A stretch of 64,000 nt of DNA from Tillandsia leiboldiana (lineage: Eukaryota > Streptophyta > Magnoliopsida > Poales > Bromeliaceae), in the NCBI GenBank assembly GCA_029204045.2, contig CM055063.1, forward strand, positions 42,007,562 to 42,071,561. The letters are read 5' to 3'. Positions within the stretch are counted from its first letter, which is position 1. Each line of letters opens with the position of its first letter. Of the stretch, positions 22,153 to 34,026 are shown one piece after another. A program made the position numbers and the translations under genes. The notes beneath the pieces were generated by a model that was given only the letters and a program-made list of their open reading frames with translations, ran no database searches and was not told the DNA's origin.

Positions 22153-23100
22153 TTACTAACTATTTTCTCAAATTAATAGCGTATTAGTGAGGCAAACCAT
22201 GCAAACAGAAGCAAACAAACTATGGTTGCGCGTGTGGGTACAATGTCGATTGCTAGGACTATACATTATATGGTAATTTCTTCTTTCCATCTAATAGCCT
22301 ATTAATTTTACATTGGAGATAATTTTACATTCTTATTTTTAAAGTGTAATTATTATCTAAAATAGTTTCTATGTGCGTTAACAGAGGAACCCTACAGAAA
22401 ACTTTACATCGGAGCAAATGATAGAGCGAGAGGAAAAGCCCGAATATATGAGGCTGTGGGAAAAGGTGAGGAGGAAAAGAGATGGCAGTTGGGTTGATAA
22501 AGATGCTGAAGATGCATATGAGCGGATGAAAGAACTTCATGATGATCAATTAAAAAATTATGGAAAAAACACCCTGTCCACGGAACAAGCATATACATTA
22601 GCACTTGGTCATCGATCGAGCTACATTCGTGGTATGGACCGAGGTCCTACTCCTATTGGAAGTGGTGGTTCTAGAGGACAAAGGATTTGTGCGCAAGTAC
22701 GAGCAGAGATGGAAAAAGAAATGGCAACACGAATTCAAATTGAGGTGGAGGAGCGGATGAGCCAACGGGATAAAGAAGCTGAGGCACGAATTGCTGAAAT
22801 GGATGAGCGGATGAGCCAAAAGGAGAAAGAAGCTGAGGAGCGGATGAGCCAAAAGGAGAAAGAAGCTGAGGCACGAATTGCTGAAATGCAAGCACAGATG
22901 CGTGACGAGATGAATTCTCAAATGCGTAATATGATGGAACAACTTTCACAAATGGGATTGCCTGTGCCTATTCAGCCACCATCGACAAGAAAGGTAAGTT
23001 GGAGTATAAATTAGCAATATATTTTACTTTTTTGATAAAATAAATAGATAATATATATGCATAATTCTTATCATTTTTCTATTTTATTCTACAGGACTAA
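21103..23100 (+). CDS. TNPA: CACTA accessory protein, TNPA/Transposase_24 type, apparently intact (6 exons)
   Basis: Exons 21103-21301, 21453-21703, 21828-22037, 22180-22272, 22385-22993 and 23095-23100 all have GT...AG borders. They keep phase through 1368 nt, giving a 455-residue product. The N-terminus is Ser/Arg/Gln-rich and basic. The middle resembles the plant Ptta/En/Spm Transposase_24 family (LRHHFNAWRHRLYKFHYKKY; HANRSKQTMVARVGTMS; RLWEKVRRKRDGSWVD). The C-terminal third is a heptad-like coiled coil with a repeated ERMSQKEKEAE unit. Such proteins bind the subterminal motifs and bring the ends together. A possible intron at 20951-21097 could splice it to the upstream gene, as En/Spm makes both products from one transcript. 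Intron 3 holds a long (AT)n run. Confidence 0.8.
22084..22149. repeat. (AT)n dinucleotide microsatellite in a TNPA intron
   Basis: About 65 bp of uninterrupted AT/TA within the third intron (22038-22179) of the TNPA-type gene. Confidence 0.97.
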
Positions 23101-23379
23101 ACCTTGGAAGCTCAATATTTCCGAGTTGGATCATCTCAAGAATTTCATTTTACTTTTAGCGTAGAATTTTTATTATCTTTATTCTAATGTAAACGATTAA
23201 CTGTTAGCTTATTTTGATTATGTCAGTTGAACATATATTTGATTTCTGTATTTTGTTGAACATATCTTGATTATTGTGATTGATGCTATGTTTAAATCCT
23301 GATTGAGTAGTATTCAACTATTATTGTGCAGTAATAATGTGTAAAATTTAATTTTTTTTTATTTAAATTAGTACTACAA

Positions 23380-24400
23380 ATTTTCTGTGGCTAAATAATA
23401 AATAGCAACAATATATGTAATTTAAAAACTTTACAGTGACTGGAACAATATTTGGCCACAAAATGTGATGTAAATATAGTGTGGCCAAATATTATTCCAG
23501 TCAAATAAATTTTGTGGCCACTATATTTAATTTCGCCACTATATTTACACTATATTTTGTGGCCAATTTAATATTTGGCCATAAAATGTGTGGCATTATG
23601 TGTGGCCATCAAATAAATTTGTCACAATACTTTCAACATTATTTGTGGCCGACTACTTAATTTCGCCACTATATTTACACTTATTTTGTGGCCAATTTAA
23701 TATTTGGCCATAAAATGTGTGGCATTATGTGTGGCCATCAAATAAATTTGTCACAATACTTTCAACATTATTTGTGGCCGACTACTTAATTTCGCCACTA
23801 TATTTACACTATATTTTGTGGCCAATTTAATATTTGGCCATAAAATGTGTGGCATTATGTGTGACCATCAAATAAATTTGTCACAATACTTTCAACATTA
23901 TTTGTGGCCGACTACTTAATTTCGCCACTATATTTATACTATATTTTGTGGCCAATTTAATATTTGGCCAGCAAATGTGTGGCATTATGTGTGGCTATCA
24001 AATAAATTTATCAAAATACTTTAAATATTATTTGTGGCTGACTACTTAATTTCGCCACTATATTTACACCACATATTGTGGCCAATTTAATATTTGGTCA
24101 TAAATTATATGATGTCTTTTGTGGCCAAAAGTAAATTTAGCCACAAAATGTTAGAATATTAATTATTATTTTAATCACTATCTGTAGCCATATGGTAACC
24201 TTTTGTAGAGGAGGTTAGAAGTTTTGTGACGAATTGTATCGCCACAAATTCATAGTGCTTTTTGTGGCGAATTAAAATTTTAGCCACAATAACCTTTTGT
24301 AGCAGTCCTATTGTGGCGACATTGTGGCGAAGCTAATTTGGCCACAATAAGTCTTTTGTGACCAATTTGTATATTATTGTGGCCATTAGTTTCGCCACAA
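23380..24400. repeat. Right subterminal array: about 130-bp tandem repeats with GTGGCC/TTCGCCAC motifs
   Basis: AATATTTGGCC (the last copy TGGTC) recurs at about 23570, 23699, 23829, 23959 and 24089, a period of 129-130 bp. Each unit has GTGGCCAATTTAATATTTGG and AATTTCGCCACTATATTTA. Diverged single motifs continue to the terminal repeat. Sequence between the TNPA stop (23100) and 23380 is AT-rich and holds no gene. Confidence 0.9.
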
Positions 24401-24421
24401 TAGATAAATTTTCTTGTAGTG

Positions 24422-27400
24422 AAAAGATCATCTACACTAACAGATATCAGAGCAGAAAAGAAAAAGCTGAATTAAAATAAATACAACTCCCAATATAATA
24501 CAACAAGTCCTCACCAAAAGTACATAAGTCTCTCAAAAGTGGAAGAAAAGTACAACTCTAATCCTCACTACAAAGGTCTCTCAACAAGAAACTCTCAAAA
24601 ATATAAAAAAGGTACATCTACTCTCTGGATGACGACTGGTAGGGATCTAGCTCGCGACTCCCTCGCCTCGGTCAGAAGGATCAGCAACTGGATCAACAGG
24701 AACAGGAGTAGAAGTCCCTGGGGAAAAAGACACCACGACAGGTGTGAGAACTACTTCCCACAGTAGTTCTCAGTGGGTGTCGCCAACAAGCCCGACGGTC
24801 TGCCCACTAAGTCTACTAGAGGCATAAAGTAACAATATGCAATACTGAAGGAAAGAGCTGGAAATGAATAACCCTACAGCTACTATGCCCCTATCTAGAT
24901 GCTCAAAAAGTGGAACATATGATAACATGGTGCATCTACTATCCCTCAACTAAGATCACCCAATCTACCTGACTGCCTCCTCGGGTCCAGTCAAACCTGC
25001 GCCTACCTACTGCCGTTACATCCCGGAGGACCGGACTGACGTAGGGCGTCCGTAGCTGCCAAAACTGGGCCAGCCAGAGGGACTGTGTCGACAAGTCGAG
25101 ATACAAAAGTAGCAAATCCATCCCGGGCGTGGCTCTCGAGGGGCGCGACCCCACCGAGGAAAAGGTATCCGCGCACTCTCTCGCTCAGGTGGCACTGCAG
25201 GCTATAATCCAAAATCCACGCTCACGCTCTGAACGGAAGGACTCAGAATCCTCAATCATCTCGCACAACGGTCGGAGTACTCTCGCCTACTCAGCTGATC
25301 AGCTCTCACGAACACGAGACACTAGCCTCTCCAATAACTCACAGCACAAAACACACTGGCTGGAGATACACCACAGCCAGGATCGATCCATAACTCAGGG
25401 CTAACAAAACTGGTCGGACAACACTCAACGACCCGGGACCACCGCCAACCCCAACGGTTCCTAACAACACAGGCCGGAAGATACTCGACGGCCCGGGACC
25501 ACCGTCAACACAACGACTCCCCCCGACATAACATCAAAGTCACAGAAGACACCAACCAGGGCCCGAAAGTTCCGGGCGACCAACACCTACTACCCTATCA
25601 ACAGGAACAGGTTCCAGGCACGGCCCCCATGGCCTTCGTCCCGACAAAGGAACGGCCCCTAGAACCCAGACCACTCGAATCCTTCCGAGTGGGAAGAATT
25701 ACAGGAAAAAGGTGACATTTGTTACTGAAATCCATTTTCACTCAACCCACGCAGGGCGAGGACTAAAAGTAGTTCCCTTTTTAAAAAAAACCATCTTGAT
25801 TTAAGGAGAAACCCAATTTTTAATGATTTTAGTTCTTTTAGGAAAAACAGTTAGAAAACAACTATTTTATACCCAAACCCCGAAGGGCTGATGCCTTTGT
25901 CCAATCAAACAAGAACAGACCTCAGCGGCCCTTCGATGCTTGGAAGAAAACATCGATAGACTAAAATCATGTGTATGTCAAAAAGGTTCTGGGTTCTAGG
26001 TCCAGCTAACACAAGCACACAACTGCCACTAACATAGTGGCGACAGCACAAACAGGGATACAAGACCTCCCGGGACCACTGTTTACCCCAAACGGTTCCC
26101 GGTACAGACAAGCGATCCACTACATCTACCAGACTCCACTCTGCTCCCAAGCACGAGTGCAAATGCATCACACACTAAAAAAAAGTCTCGACCTCTCGGC
26201 CCACTACCCGGGCGAGGATAACACTATGTCCAGGAATGAAAGAACAGTGTGGATGTCTAAACATAAATAACCCTAGCCCAAGTGAGGGTTTTCTACTGGT
26301 CTGGTTACACATGCAACATATGACGGGGGTGTTAGGTCAAGTTCCAAGAGAACCATAATTTAACAGGTGGTAGGAAGCAAAAGGGATCATAAGATCCTCA
26401 GAGAAATACAAAGAATAACAATTCCTACATTCTAGCATGCTACTCAATAAATTCACTATCATGCATGGTCCTACTAAAGCAGATATAATGTCCAGCTCAT
26501 CAAACTTGGAGACAAGGCCACCCACCTGAAGGCGCTATCAGTCCAAAGTCCCACAGCGGAAAATACCCCGAAATCACTATCTCTAAATCCAACAGGTCCA
26601 GCAATGCCCGCAAACTCTCCTGGGTACAACACAAGGCTTACAATTACACTTTATTCCAAAATTAAACCAAGTAATCACAGTCTGAAATTCAGTCCCAAAG
26701 ATGCCAATTAGTCACCTGCAGAAAGGGCTCCGAAAATTCCAATAAAAATACTGTCGCGATCCTCGCGTCGAGACCTTCGAAACGGGTACCTGCACGCCCA
26801 ATTCCGAGCACCGTAGGCCAAGTTACAAATTCCAAAACACAGGGTGCGCAAAACCACACAGCAACATAACTGTAATTCCATGCACAGATAAGGGGGAAAA
26901 CATATACCTTCGGGCAAACCTCAGAAAAATCCAAGAAAAATACTATGATAATCCTCACGTCGATTAGATGAAAAAAGTGTACAGGAGTGTCTCAATCTGA
27001 TGCCCGGTTGCGGAGATATCGCCGAAAAACCACGCCGCTGAGGAAAACTCCACCACAAAAATCGAGTCACAGTAAACTCGGAAAAACACCTCGAAAAGCA
27101 CGAAACTAGGGGATTCTGAAAATACCTAGATCGTAGCTTTATCCGTCGCGAATCCAGCGGCGAAGAAATCGCTCGAAAAGGTGGTCGGAGTAGGCCGGGA
27201 GAGCTCGCGCGCCGAAACACGACGAAGGAAAACACAAAAGGACGAGCGTCGTGCCGCGCCGTAAAAATGGAAACCTCGGTAATCGTCCCACGTAAAATCT
27301 CCGAACTCTGCAGATAGATGAAGCATTGCGCGAGGAAGAAAGTTGCTGAAGGCGTCGAGGTGAAGGGAGGCTCGGAAACGCGGCAAAAGGGGAGAAGAAG

Positions 27401-28045
27401 GCAGCTCGGACCTTTAAATAGGAAGCTCGAAACAATTCGAAAAATACTGAGCGTGTGCCAGGTTTCGGGCGCCCGGAAGATTCGGGCTGCTACAGTGTTG
27501 GGCCCGGCCCAACATTGTGCGCGCCCGAATCCCTCTTGGGCCTCCACGTAGACCGCCAAACAGCGCACAGCGGCGCTGTCAACCCAGCTCGCGCCACGTG
27601 GCCCACCCAGACGATGACGCGTGGCAAGCAATCGGGTCAACGCGCGCCTGTCGTGCCGCCAGCGCCGCCTGCGCACCCTGCCAGGCACGTGCCCCGAGGC
27701 CGGTGCAGCGGTTCCGTGGACTGAGCGCACAACACCGCGCCAACCACACACCGCCACGTGTCACCTCCGGTCCATCGTACACCCGCGACTTTTTCCGTGG
27801 ACCGCGCCTGCTGCGCCGGCCAACCGGGAGCCGCCACGTGTCCCGCCCCGGGTGCACGCCTCCGCGGTGGACCGCGCACCTGCCCGCGCGCCTGCCCTCG
27901 CCCGCGCGCCTGCCCGCGGTTGCTCCGCCGCCTACCCGAGCCCGCGCCGCCGCCACCGCCGCTGCCCGCCGGCCGCCAGAACAGTACCAAGTCGCCTCGA
28001 AATCCGTGCGCGACATCCGGGCTCCGAAAAATCCAACTAAATGGA
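24422..28045 (-). repeat. Continuation of the CACTA-split LTR, truncated at its 5' side
   Basis: Resumes exactly after the CACTA duplication and parallels the LTR at 30020-34026 through shared blocks: GGTAGGGATCTAGCTCGCGACTCCC, GGGTCCAGTCAAACCTGCGCC, GACCTTCGAAACGGGTACC and TGTTGGGCCCGGCCCAACA. Near 28045 it joins gag coding sequence directly, without LTR end or purine tract. A deletion therefore removed the LTR start, pol and gag C-terminus. No believable gene lies within; the long frames at 26921-28223 are GC-rich noise. Confidence 0.75.
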
Positions 28046-28836
28046 TGAGGCCCGCCACAGATGACACGCCGCTTCTGTCGCTGCTGCCGAAACTTCTGCT
28101 GTCGGGGGTACTACTGCTACTGCGGGGGCCCACCTGATCTCTGGCGCCTCCAAACCCCACGACCCTAAGGATGAGATCGTGGAGGTCTCGGGGGTCCCTG
28201 CCGACTCGTCTGTCCCTCATCATCCTGTGCTGGGCGCTTCGCCCCCGAAATCCCAGCGGGAGCTGGGGCCACCTCGGCCATCACCGCCTCTCCGCACTCC
28301 ACATAGAGGGCCTGCTCCATAGAGGCATCCAGAGTCTGCAATCTCTGCGAGCGGACAAACTGGTAGATATCACGGCGCAGTCCTCGCTCAAACATGTAGA
28401 TCCGGTGCGCTTCATCCCTAGCCACGTGCGGTACACAAACCAACAACTGGTTGAAATCTGTAATGTACTCATGCACGGGCCGATCTCCCTGTCGGAGATT
28501 CTTCAGCTGCTCCTCCAACCTCTGCCTGACGTTCTCCGGGAAAAAGGCTCCAAGAAGTAGACTACGGAACTCCGCCCAAGTAAGAAGCTGGGTCCCAGGT
28601 GGACCTACTGGTCGAACACGCCGCCACCAGGCCTCGGCGTTGGGCTCCAAGAAGTGTGTCGCCAATAGGACCTGAAACCGCGACTCTGCCTCCCACGGCT
28701 CCGAACTCTGCCACGAAAAATGAGGTGGGTCAAACTGACGGAATCTCAACAACAAATCCACCACCTCTCGCTGCTCCGCCCGGGTCAACTGTCCTGCCGT
28801 CCCGAACGGCTGTCTACCGGTATCTGGTGCAATAGG

Positions 28837-29412
28837 TGTGACACCCCGGAATTTGGATTAGTCCTCTATATAAATGATATAATAGGACTAAATCTCTAAT
28901 CCCGGCTATAGCATTTTGGATGGTGGCAAGATCCAAGAGGAACATGAGAGTTAAGCGTGCTAGAGCTAGAGTAGTTCTAGGATGGGTGACCCCCTGGGAA
29001 GTGGGGCGTCACAGTTGGTATCAGAGCCATTCACCAGCCGGAAATATGAGATGAGTCTCGGCTGAGCCAGAGTTATATAGCGGGTAGAGCGAGGCTCCCC
29101 GGCTAATGACCGTTGTGGGTGGAGTGCAGCTCCCCACAAGGTCGGCTAAGGCTAGCGAGACGAGTCTCACATCGCCTGGTGCTTGTGAGTGTGCTTGAGC
29201 CTGACGTGGACGTCAGGGCTTAAAGGGGGGAAGAATGTGACACCCCGGAATTTGGATTAGTCCTCTATATAAATGATATAATAGGACTAAATCTCTAATC
29301 CCGGCTATAGCATTTTGGATGGTGGCAAGATCCAAGAGGAACATGAGAGTTAAGCGTGCTAGAGCTAGAGTAGTTCTAGGATGGGTGACCCCCTGGGAAG
29401 TGGGGCGTCACA
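28837..29412 (+). mobile_element. Cassandra TRIM retrotransposon (576 bp), TSD ATAGG
   Basis: Two LTRs of 177 bp (28837-29013 and 29236-29412) read as identical. They start TGTGACACCCCGG and end GGGGCGTCACA. The target duplication ATAGG is at 28832-28836 and 29413-29417. The primer site TGGTATCAGAGCCA (29016-29029) follows LTR 1; a purine tract AAAGGGGGGAAGAA precedes LTR 2. The 222-bp interior codes for nothing, as in all terminal-repeat retrotransposons in miniature. Each LTR contains a 5S rRNA-like stretch, the hallmark of Cassandra. The LTRs are shorter than the 240-350 bp I recall for the family. Identical LTRs mean a recent insertion, mobilised by proteins from other elements. Confidence 0.95.
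28929..29003 (+). promoter_or_regulatory. 5S rRNA-like RNA polymerase III promoter in Cassandra LTR 1
   Basis: The stretch aligns with the 3' two thirds of plant 5S rRNA. Box A is AGTTAAGCGTGCT (28949-28961), then AGAGTAGTTCTAG, then box C, GGATGGGTGACCCCCTGGGAAG (28981-29002). Copy 2 lies at 29328-29402. This is not a functional 5S gene: the 5' third is missing and it sits in an LTR. Confidence 0.92.
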
Positions 29413-29717
29413 ATAGGGGCTGCTTGCACTGCTGGTACAACTGGGGGTGCCACAACTGGCGACGAAGGTGCGGGGAAACTCTCTAGGGGTGCTACAATTG
29501 GCTGTACCCTCTGCTCCAACATAAGCATCATCCGACCCATGGCCTCCTCCTGGCGCCGCGTAGCCTCCTCCTGGCGCCGAACAGCCTCTGACAATAGGGC
29601 CATCTGAGCCCGAAGCTCCTGCACCTCACTCTGCTGACCCTGTGCTGACTCCTCCTGCCCAGGCTCATCGGAGGAGGAAGGCTGAGAACGCGTCTGTACC
29701 CTGCGTCGGGGAGGCAT

Positions 29718-30019
29718 CGTGCCCACCTGCAATACACATGCAAACATCAGGACAGTACCAAACAACACTCGACCCAATCCAGCGAAAGTCTAAGACATGT
29801 CATCCATTCCATAGCATTATGTTGTCTGCAGCCAACATAATCGCTTAGGAGAATAAACATGCCAATCGCTCATCCCGTCTCACGGGAGATGTATAAAACT
29901 CAATCAGGACTCTCGCTAACAGTCACGACTCTCGCGTAGTCATCCTAATGTCCAACCACAAGCCTAGGGTTTCTAAGTCCACAATGACCTAAAACCTAGG
30001 CTCTGATACCACTCTAATC
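29718..30019 (-). other. Retrotransposon leader with tRNA-Met primer site and conserved hairpin
   Basis: Primer site at 29999-30011 (minus strand TGGTATCAGAGCC), eight bases from the LTR end at 30020. The conserved CTGCAG-loop hairpin lies at 29817-29840. CCTAGG copies flank the region next to the primer site (29970s and 29995-30000). It leads into the gag ATG at 29717. Confidence 0.85.
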
Positions 30020-33000
30020 TGTCACGCCCCGGCGTCGAAACTGCGACCCGGGCTCGCCAACAGATCCGCCTCCCAAACGGGAAGCACCGTATAGACGAAG
30101 CGACTAACCTGCAAAAGATCAACTATACTATACAGATATCAGAGCTGAAAGTAAAATGCTGAAAATGAAAATATATACAACTCAAAGTCCTCCATAAAAA
30201 CATAGGTCTCTCAAAAGAAAAATACAACTCTATACCTCACTACAAAGGTCTCTCAACATGAACTCTCAAAAAGTAAGGGGGTACGTCCACTCTCTGGACG
30301 ACGACTGGTAGGGATCTATCTCGCGACTCCCTTACCTCGATCAGCCGGTTCAGTAACTAGAGCAGCAGGAACAGGAGTAGAAGTCCCTGGGGAAAAAGAC
30401 ACCACGACGAGTGTGAGAACTACATCCCAAGTAGTTCTCAGTGGGTGCCGCCAACAAGCCCGACGGTCTGCCCACCAAGTCTACTAGAGGCATAAAGTAA
30501 CAATATAATACTGAAATGAATGGAAAAGTAACTCTACAGCAACTATGCCTCTATCTAGATGATCAAAAAGTGGATCAGATGGAAACATGATGCATCTACT
30601 AACTCTCAAAGTATAGTCACCCAATCTACACTGACTGCCGCATAGGGTCCAGTCAAACCTGCGCCCACCTACTGCCTCACATCCTCAACAGGACGGGTCT
30701 ACGGTAGGGTGTCCGTGACTGCCAAAACTGGCCCAGCCAGAGGGGCTGCGTCGACAAGTCGCGATAGCAAGAAACAGGCCCAACTCCGGAGTGGCACTCG
30801 AGGGGCGCGACCCCACCGAGGAAAGTATCCGCGCATCTCTGTCGAGCTCAATATGGCTCATGCAGGCTATAGTCCAAACCACGATCAACAAGATCGACTA
30901 ACAACACCAACGCTCACACACAGGCTGGGAAACCACACAGCCGGGACCACCGTCCACCAGACGGCTCCCACAACAAAACACTAAACTCACAGATAACACA
31001 GGAAAGACCGACACCATAAGGGTTCGGAAACCCGATAGGTCAGTGCTTAGAACCCTAACAAACAAGAACAGACTCTAGGCTCTGCCTATCGAATTTCCCG
31101 ACCCCCTTATAGTTCAGGAACACGACAACCTCGGTACAAGATGCAGTAGAATCCAACGAGGGCCCGAAAGTTCCGGGAGACCTACACCTACAACCCTATC
31201 AAACAAGAACAGGTTCCAGGCTCGGCCCCCGTGGCTTTCGTCCCGACAAAGGAACGGCCCCTAGAACCCAGACCACTCGAATCCTTTCGAGTGGGGAGGT
31301 TTACAGGAAAAAGGTGACATTTGTTACTGAAAACCATTTCCACTTGACCCACGCGGGGTGAGGACTAAAAGTAGTACCCTTTTTGAAACACTATCTTGGT
31401 TTGAGGAGAAACCTATTTTTAATAATTTTTAGTTCTTTTAGGAAAACAGTTAGAAGACAAGTATTTATACCCAAACCCCGAAGGACTGATGCCTTTGTCC
31501 AATCAAACAAGAACAGACTCCGGCGGCCCTTCGATGCTTGGAAGAAAACATTGGTAGACTAAAATCATGTGTATGTCGAAAAGGGTTCTGGGTTCTAGGT
31601 CCTACTAACACTGGTACACTACTACCTCTAACACAGTGGCGGCAACCAAAACAGGGGAAACAAGACCTCCCCGGACCACCGTTTACCCCAAACGGTTCCC
31701 GGCACAGCCAAGCGATCAACTACATCTACCAGACTCCAATCTGCTCCCAAGCACAAGTGCAAATGCATCCCACACTAAAAGGAAGTCCCGACCGCTTGGC
31801 CCACTACCCGGGCGAGGATAACGCTAAGCCCAGGAATGAAACACAATGTGTGGATGTCTAAACATAAATAACCCTAGCCCAAGTGAGGGTTTTCTACAGG
31901 TCTGGTTACACATGCAACACATGACGGGGGTGCTAGGTCAAGTTCTAAGACAACTATAATTAAACAGATGATAGAAGGCAAAGAGGTCACAAGATCCTCA
32001 GATAATATAAGGCATATCCATTCCTACATTCTAGCATGCTAAAAAGTACTACTATGTATGATCCTACATCAATAGAGTTATTGAACAGTCCAAAGGTCAT
32101 GAAGACGAGGCCACCCACCTGAAGGCGCAATCTGTCCAAAGTCCCAGGCTGATAATACCCCGAAATCAATATATCCTGGTCCAACGGGTCCAGCAATACC
32201 CGCAAATTCTCCTGGGTACAACACAGGGTTCACAGTTACACTTTATTCCAAAAAGTAACCAAATACACACAATCTAAAAAATCAGTCCCAAAGATGCAAT
32301 TATTTCACCTGCTAAAAGGGCTCCAAAAAATCCGATAAAAATACTACTGCGATTCTCACGTCGAGACCTTCGAAACGGGTACCTGCACGTCCAAATCCGA
32401 GCCCCGTAGGCCGAGTTACAAATTCCACAACACAGGGTGCTCACAACCTCACAACAACACATCTGTAATTTCATGCACAGTTAAGGGAGAAAATTATACC
32501 TCCGGGCAAGCCTCAGAAAAATCCCAGAAAAATACGGTGATAATCCTCACGACGCGTAGATCCAAAAAGTGTACAAGAGCGTCTCAATCCGATGTCCGAG
32601 CGGGGAGATAAAATTCCATCAAGGTGCTTCTGTCAAGACAATAACCCAGCGGCAAAGAGGGTTAATAACGTACCAGGAACCCCCTTAAAATCTCAGATAC
32701 GAGGAAAGTGGACGATACAAAAATCATAGGTCTACCTCTCGTGAATCCAACGCCGTAAAAATTGTCTGAAAACACTGTCGGGGTAGCTCTGCGGACCTCT
32801 CAGACCGAAGTGCGACGATCTCGAGCCTCCAATGAAAGTTTGTCGCTCTGCGCTACGATGCCGAAGTCGCCGACGCCGCGGCCTCCAAAAAATCCGGGCC
32901 TTGTCCCCGAGATGCACAGCGAGGAGATCAACAACTTTGGTGAAGGGTGCTGGGTCAAGAGAGCTCGGGAAAAGCCTCTAAAGGCAGAGGAAAGGGCCTT

Positions 33001-34026
33001 TAAATAAGCCTCACTCGAAAAAGAATCCAAAAAAACAAGTAAATGGGCTCTCGGGCCGATTTTCCGGGCGCTCGCACAAACCGGGCGGCTACAGTGTTGG
33101 GCCCGGCCCAACACTGTGCGTGCCCGGATTAACCAGGTGATGCCACGTGGCCCGCATACAGGGAACAGCCTCACGGGCCACCCAGATGCGGCCACGTGGT
33201 CCCCACCCGGTCAACCGGGTGGTTGGCGCCCGCCAATGCGCGGGCCCCACGCGTCCGCTGCGACAGTGCCCACGTGCGGCACTGTCGCGCCGCCTGGCGC
33301 CCTGACGCGCACGCGCCCCGAGGCGGGGTCCCACGCCTCCGTGCGCCGCACACGAAGAACCAGCTAATAACGCACCGACACGTGTCCCCTGCACCCGGTC
33401 CACGCACCCTACTTCGGGATTCCGTGGACCGCGCCGCGTGCACCGTCCAACCGGGGGCCGCCACGCGTCCCCGCCCTGGTCCATGAACCGCCGCGCCCGT
33501 TCTGTAGACCGCGCACCCTGAGCCCGCCAATCAGGCGGCGCCACGTGTCCCTGCGCCGGGCCTATGCACCCAGCCGCGGCGCTCTATGGACCGAGCGCTG
33601 CCGACCGACCAATTACAGGCCGCCACGTGGCAGCCGGCGGTCCACGGCCCGTCCCGTGCACCGAAATTCAACGAAAATTTCCGGGAGTCCATTTTTGTGC
33701 CTCCGTACTCAGAATCATACAAGCAAATAGTCGTTTTCAAGCGTTTTTCCGCGCTGAATCCAAATCCAACCTCTGTTTGTCCCAAAACCATTTCAAAAAT
33801 TCAGCAAATGCGGCCGAAGGCCAATCCAGCTGTGGATAACACACAGTGTCCATCTGTGGCATCCCTTTAATGCACTATGGGCCAGACACACCAACACTAG
33901 GTGTTCTACACCACGGTTCATGGGAGAAGCTACACGGGGATCGGGGTCACCACACAGACACACCAATAATAGGTGTTTCATACTGTGGATTCACGGAAAA
34001 AACTGCATGGGGACCTGGACCACTAC
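30020..34026 (-). repeat. LTR (about 4.0 kb) upstream of the Cassandra-split gag; shared by two elements
   Basis: Ends (minus strand) CCGGGGCGTGACA at 30020. Its start is TGTAGTGGTCC, whose first base is at 55956 because the 21.9-kb dimer inserted one base inside the LTR end. A polypurine tract lies beyond it at 55957-55970. It includes the palindromic GC-rich block TGTTGGGCCCGGCCCAACA near 33095. No believable gene; AT/GC-mixed non-coding sequence throughout. Confidence 0.82.

Larger units (their letters stand above)
9034..24421 (+). mobile_element. CACTA (En/Spm) DNA transposon, 15.4 kb, TSD AAA
   Basis: Both ends carry CACTACAAGAAAAT as inverted repeats (9034-9047 and 24408-24421). The 3-bp duplication AAA is at 9031-9033 and 24422-24424, as expected for this superfamily. 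Removing the element gives TGCAAAAGATCA, which is exactly the uninterrupted sequence of the related LTR near 30111. Order inside: left 276-bp array (about 9060-11180), diverged repeats and a TATA-containing region (11180-12671), solo LTR B (12672-15290), probable untranslated exons (15291-16400), broken TNPD-type gene (17232-20916), TNPA-type gene (21103-23100), and a right subterminal array (23380-24400). The element is large partly because solo LTR B adds 2.6 kb. Confidence 0.97.
28046..29717 (-). pseudogene. gag: Ty3/gypsy gag pseudogene, split by Cassandra
   Basis: The N-terminal part runs from the ATG at 29715-29717 (MPPRRRVQTRSQ) through a Gln/Glu-rich coiled stretch to 29413. It continues beyond the Cassandra insertion at 28831 in the same frame once element and duplication are discounted. 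The retrotransposon gag core follows (AEAWWRRVRPVGPPGT, FFPENVRQRLEEQLKN, HEYITDFNQLL). A stop at 28165-28167 and another near 28125 end the frame before the zinc knuckle. It then runs into LTR sequence at about 28045, so protease and pol are absent. Homologous to the intact gag at 1-1487. Confidence 0.88.

Noticed and set aside
26921..28223. Overlapping 200-278-residue frames that might be a host gene
   Set aside because: They run across an LTR-gag deletion junction, have no consistent domain and compete on both strands in GC-rich sequence.
28929..29003. 5S rRNA gene
   Set aside because: Only the promoter-bearing part of 5S is present, duplicated in two LTRs with primer site and TSD; this is Cassandra.
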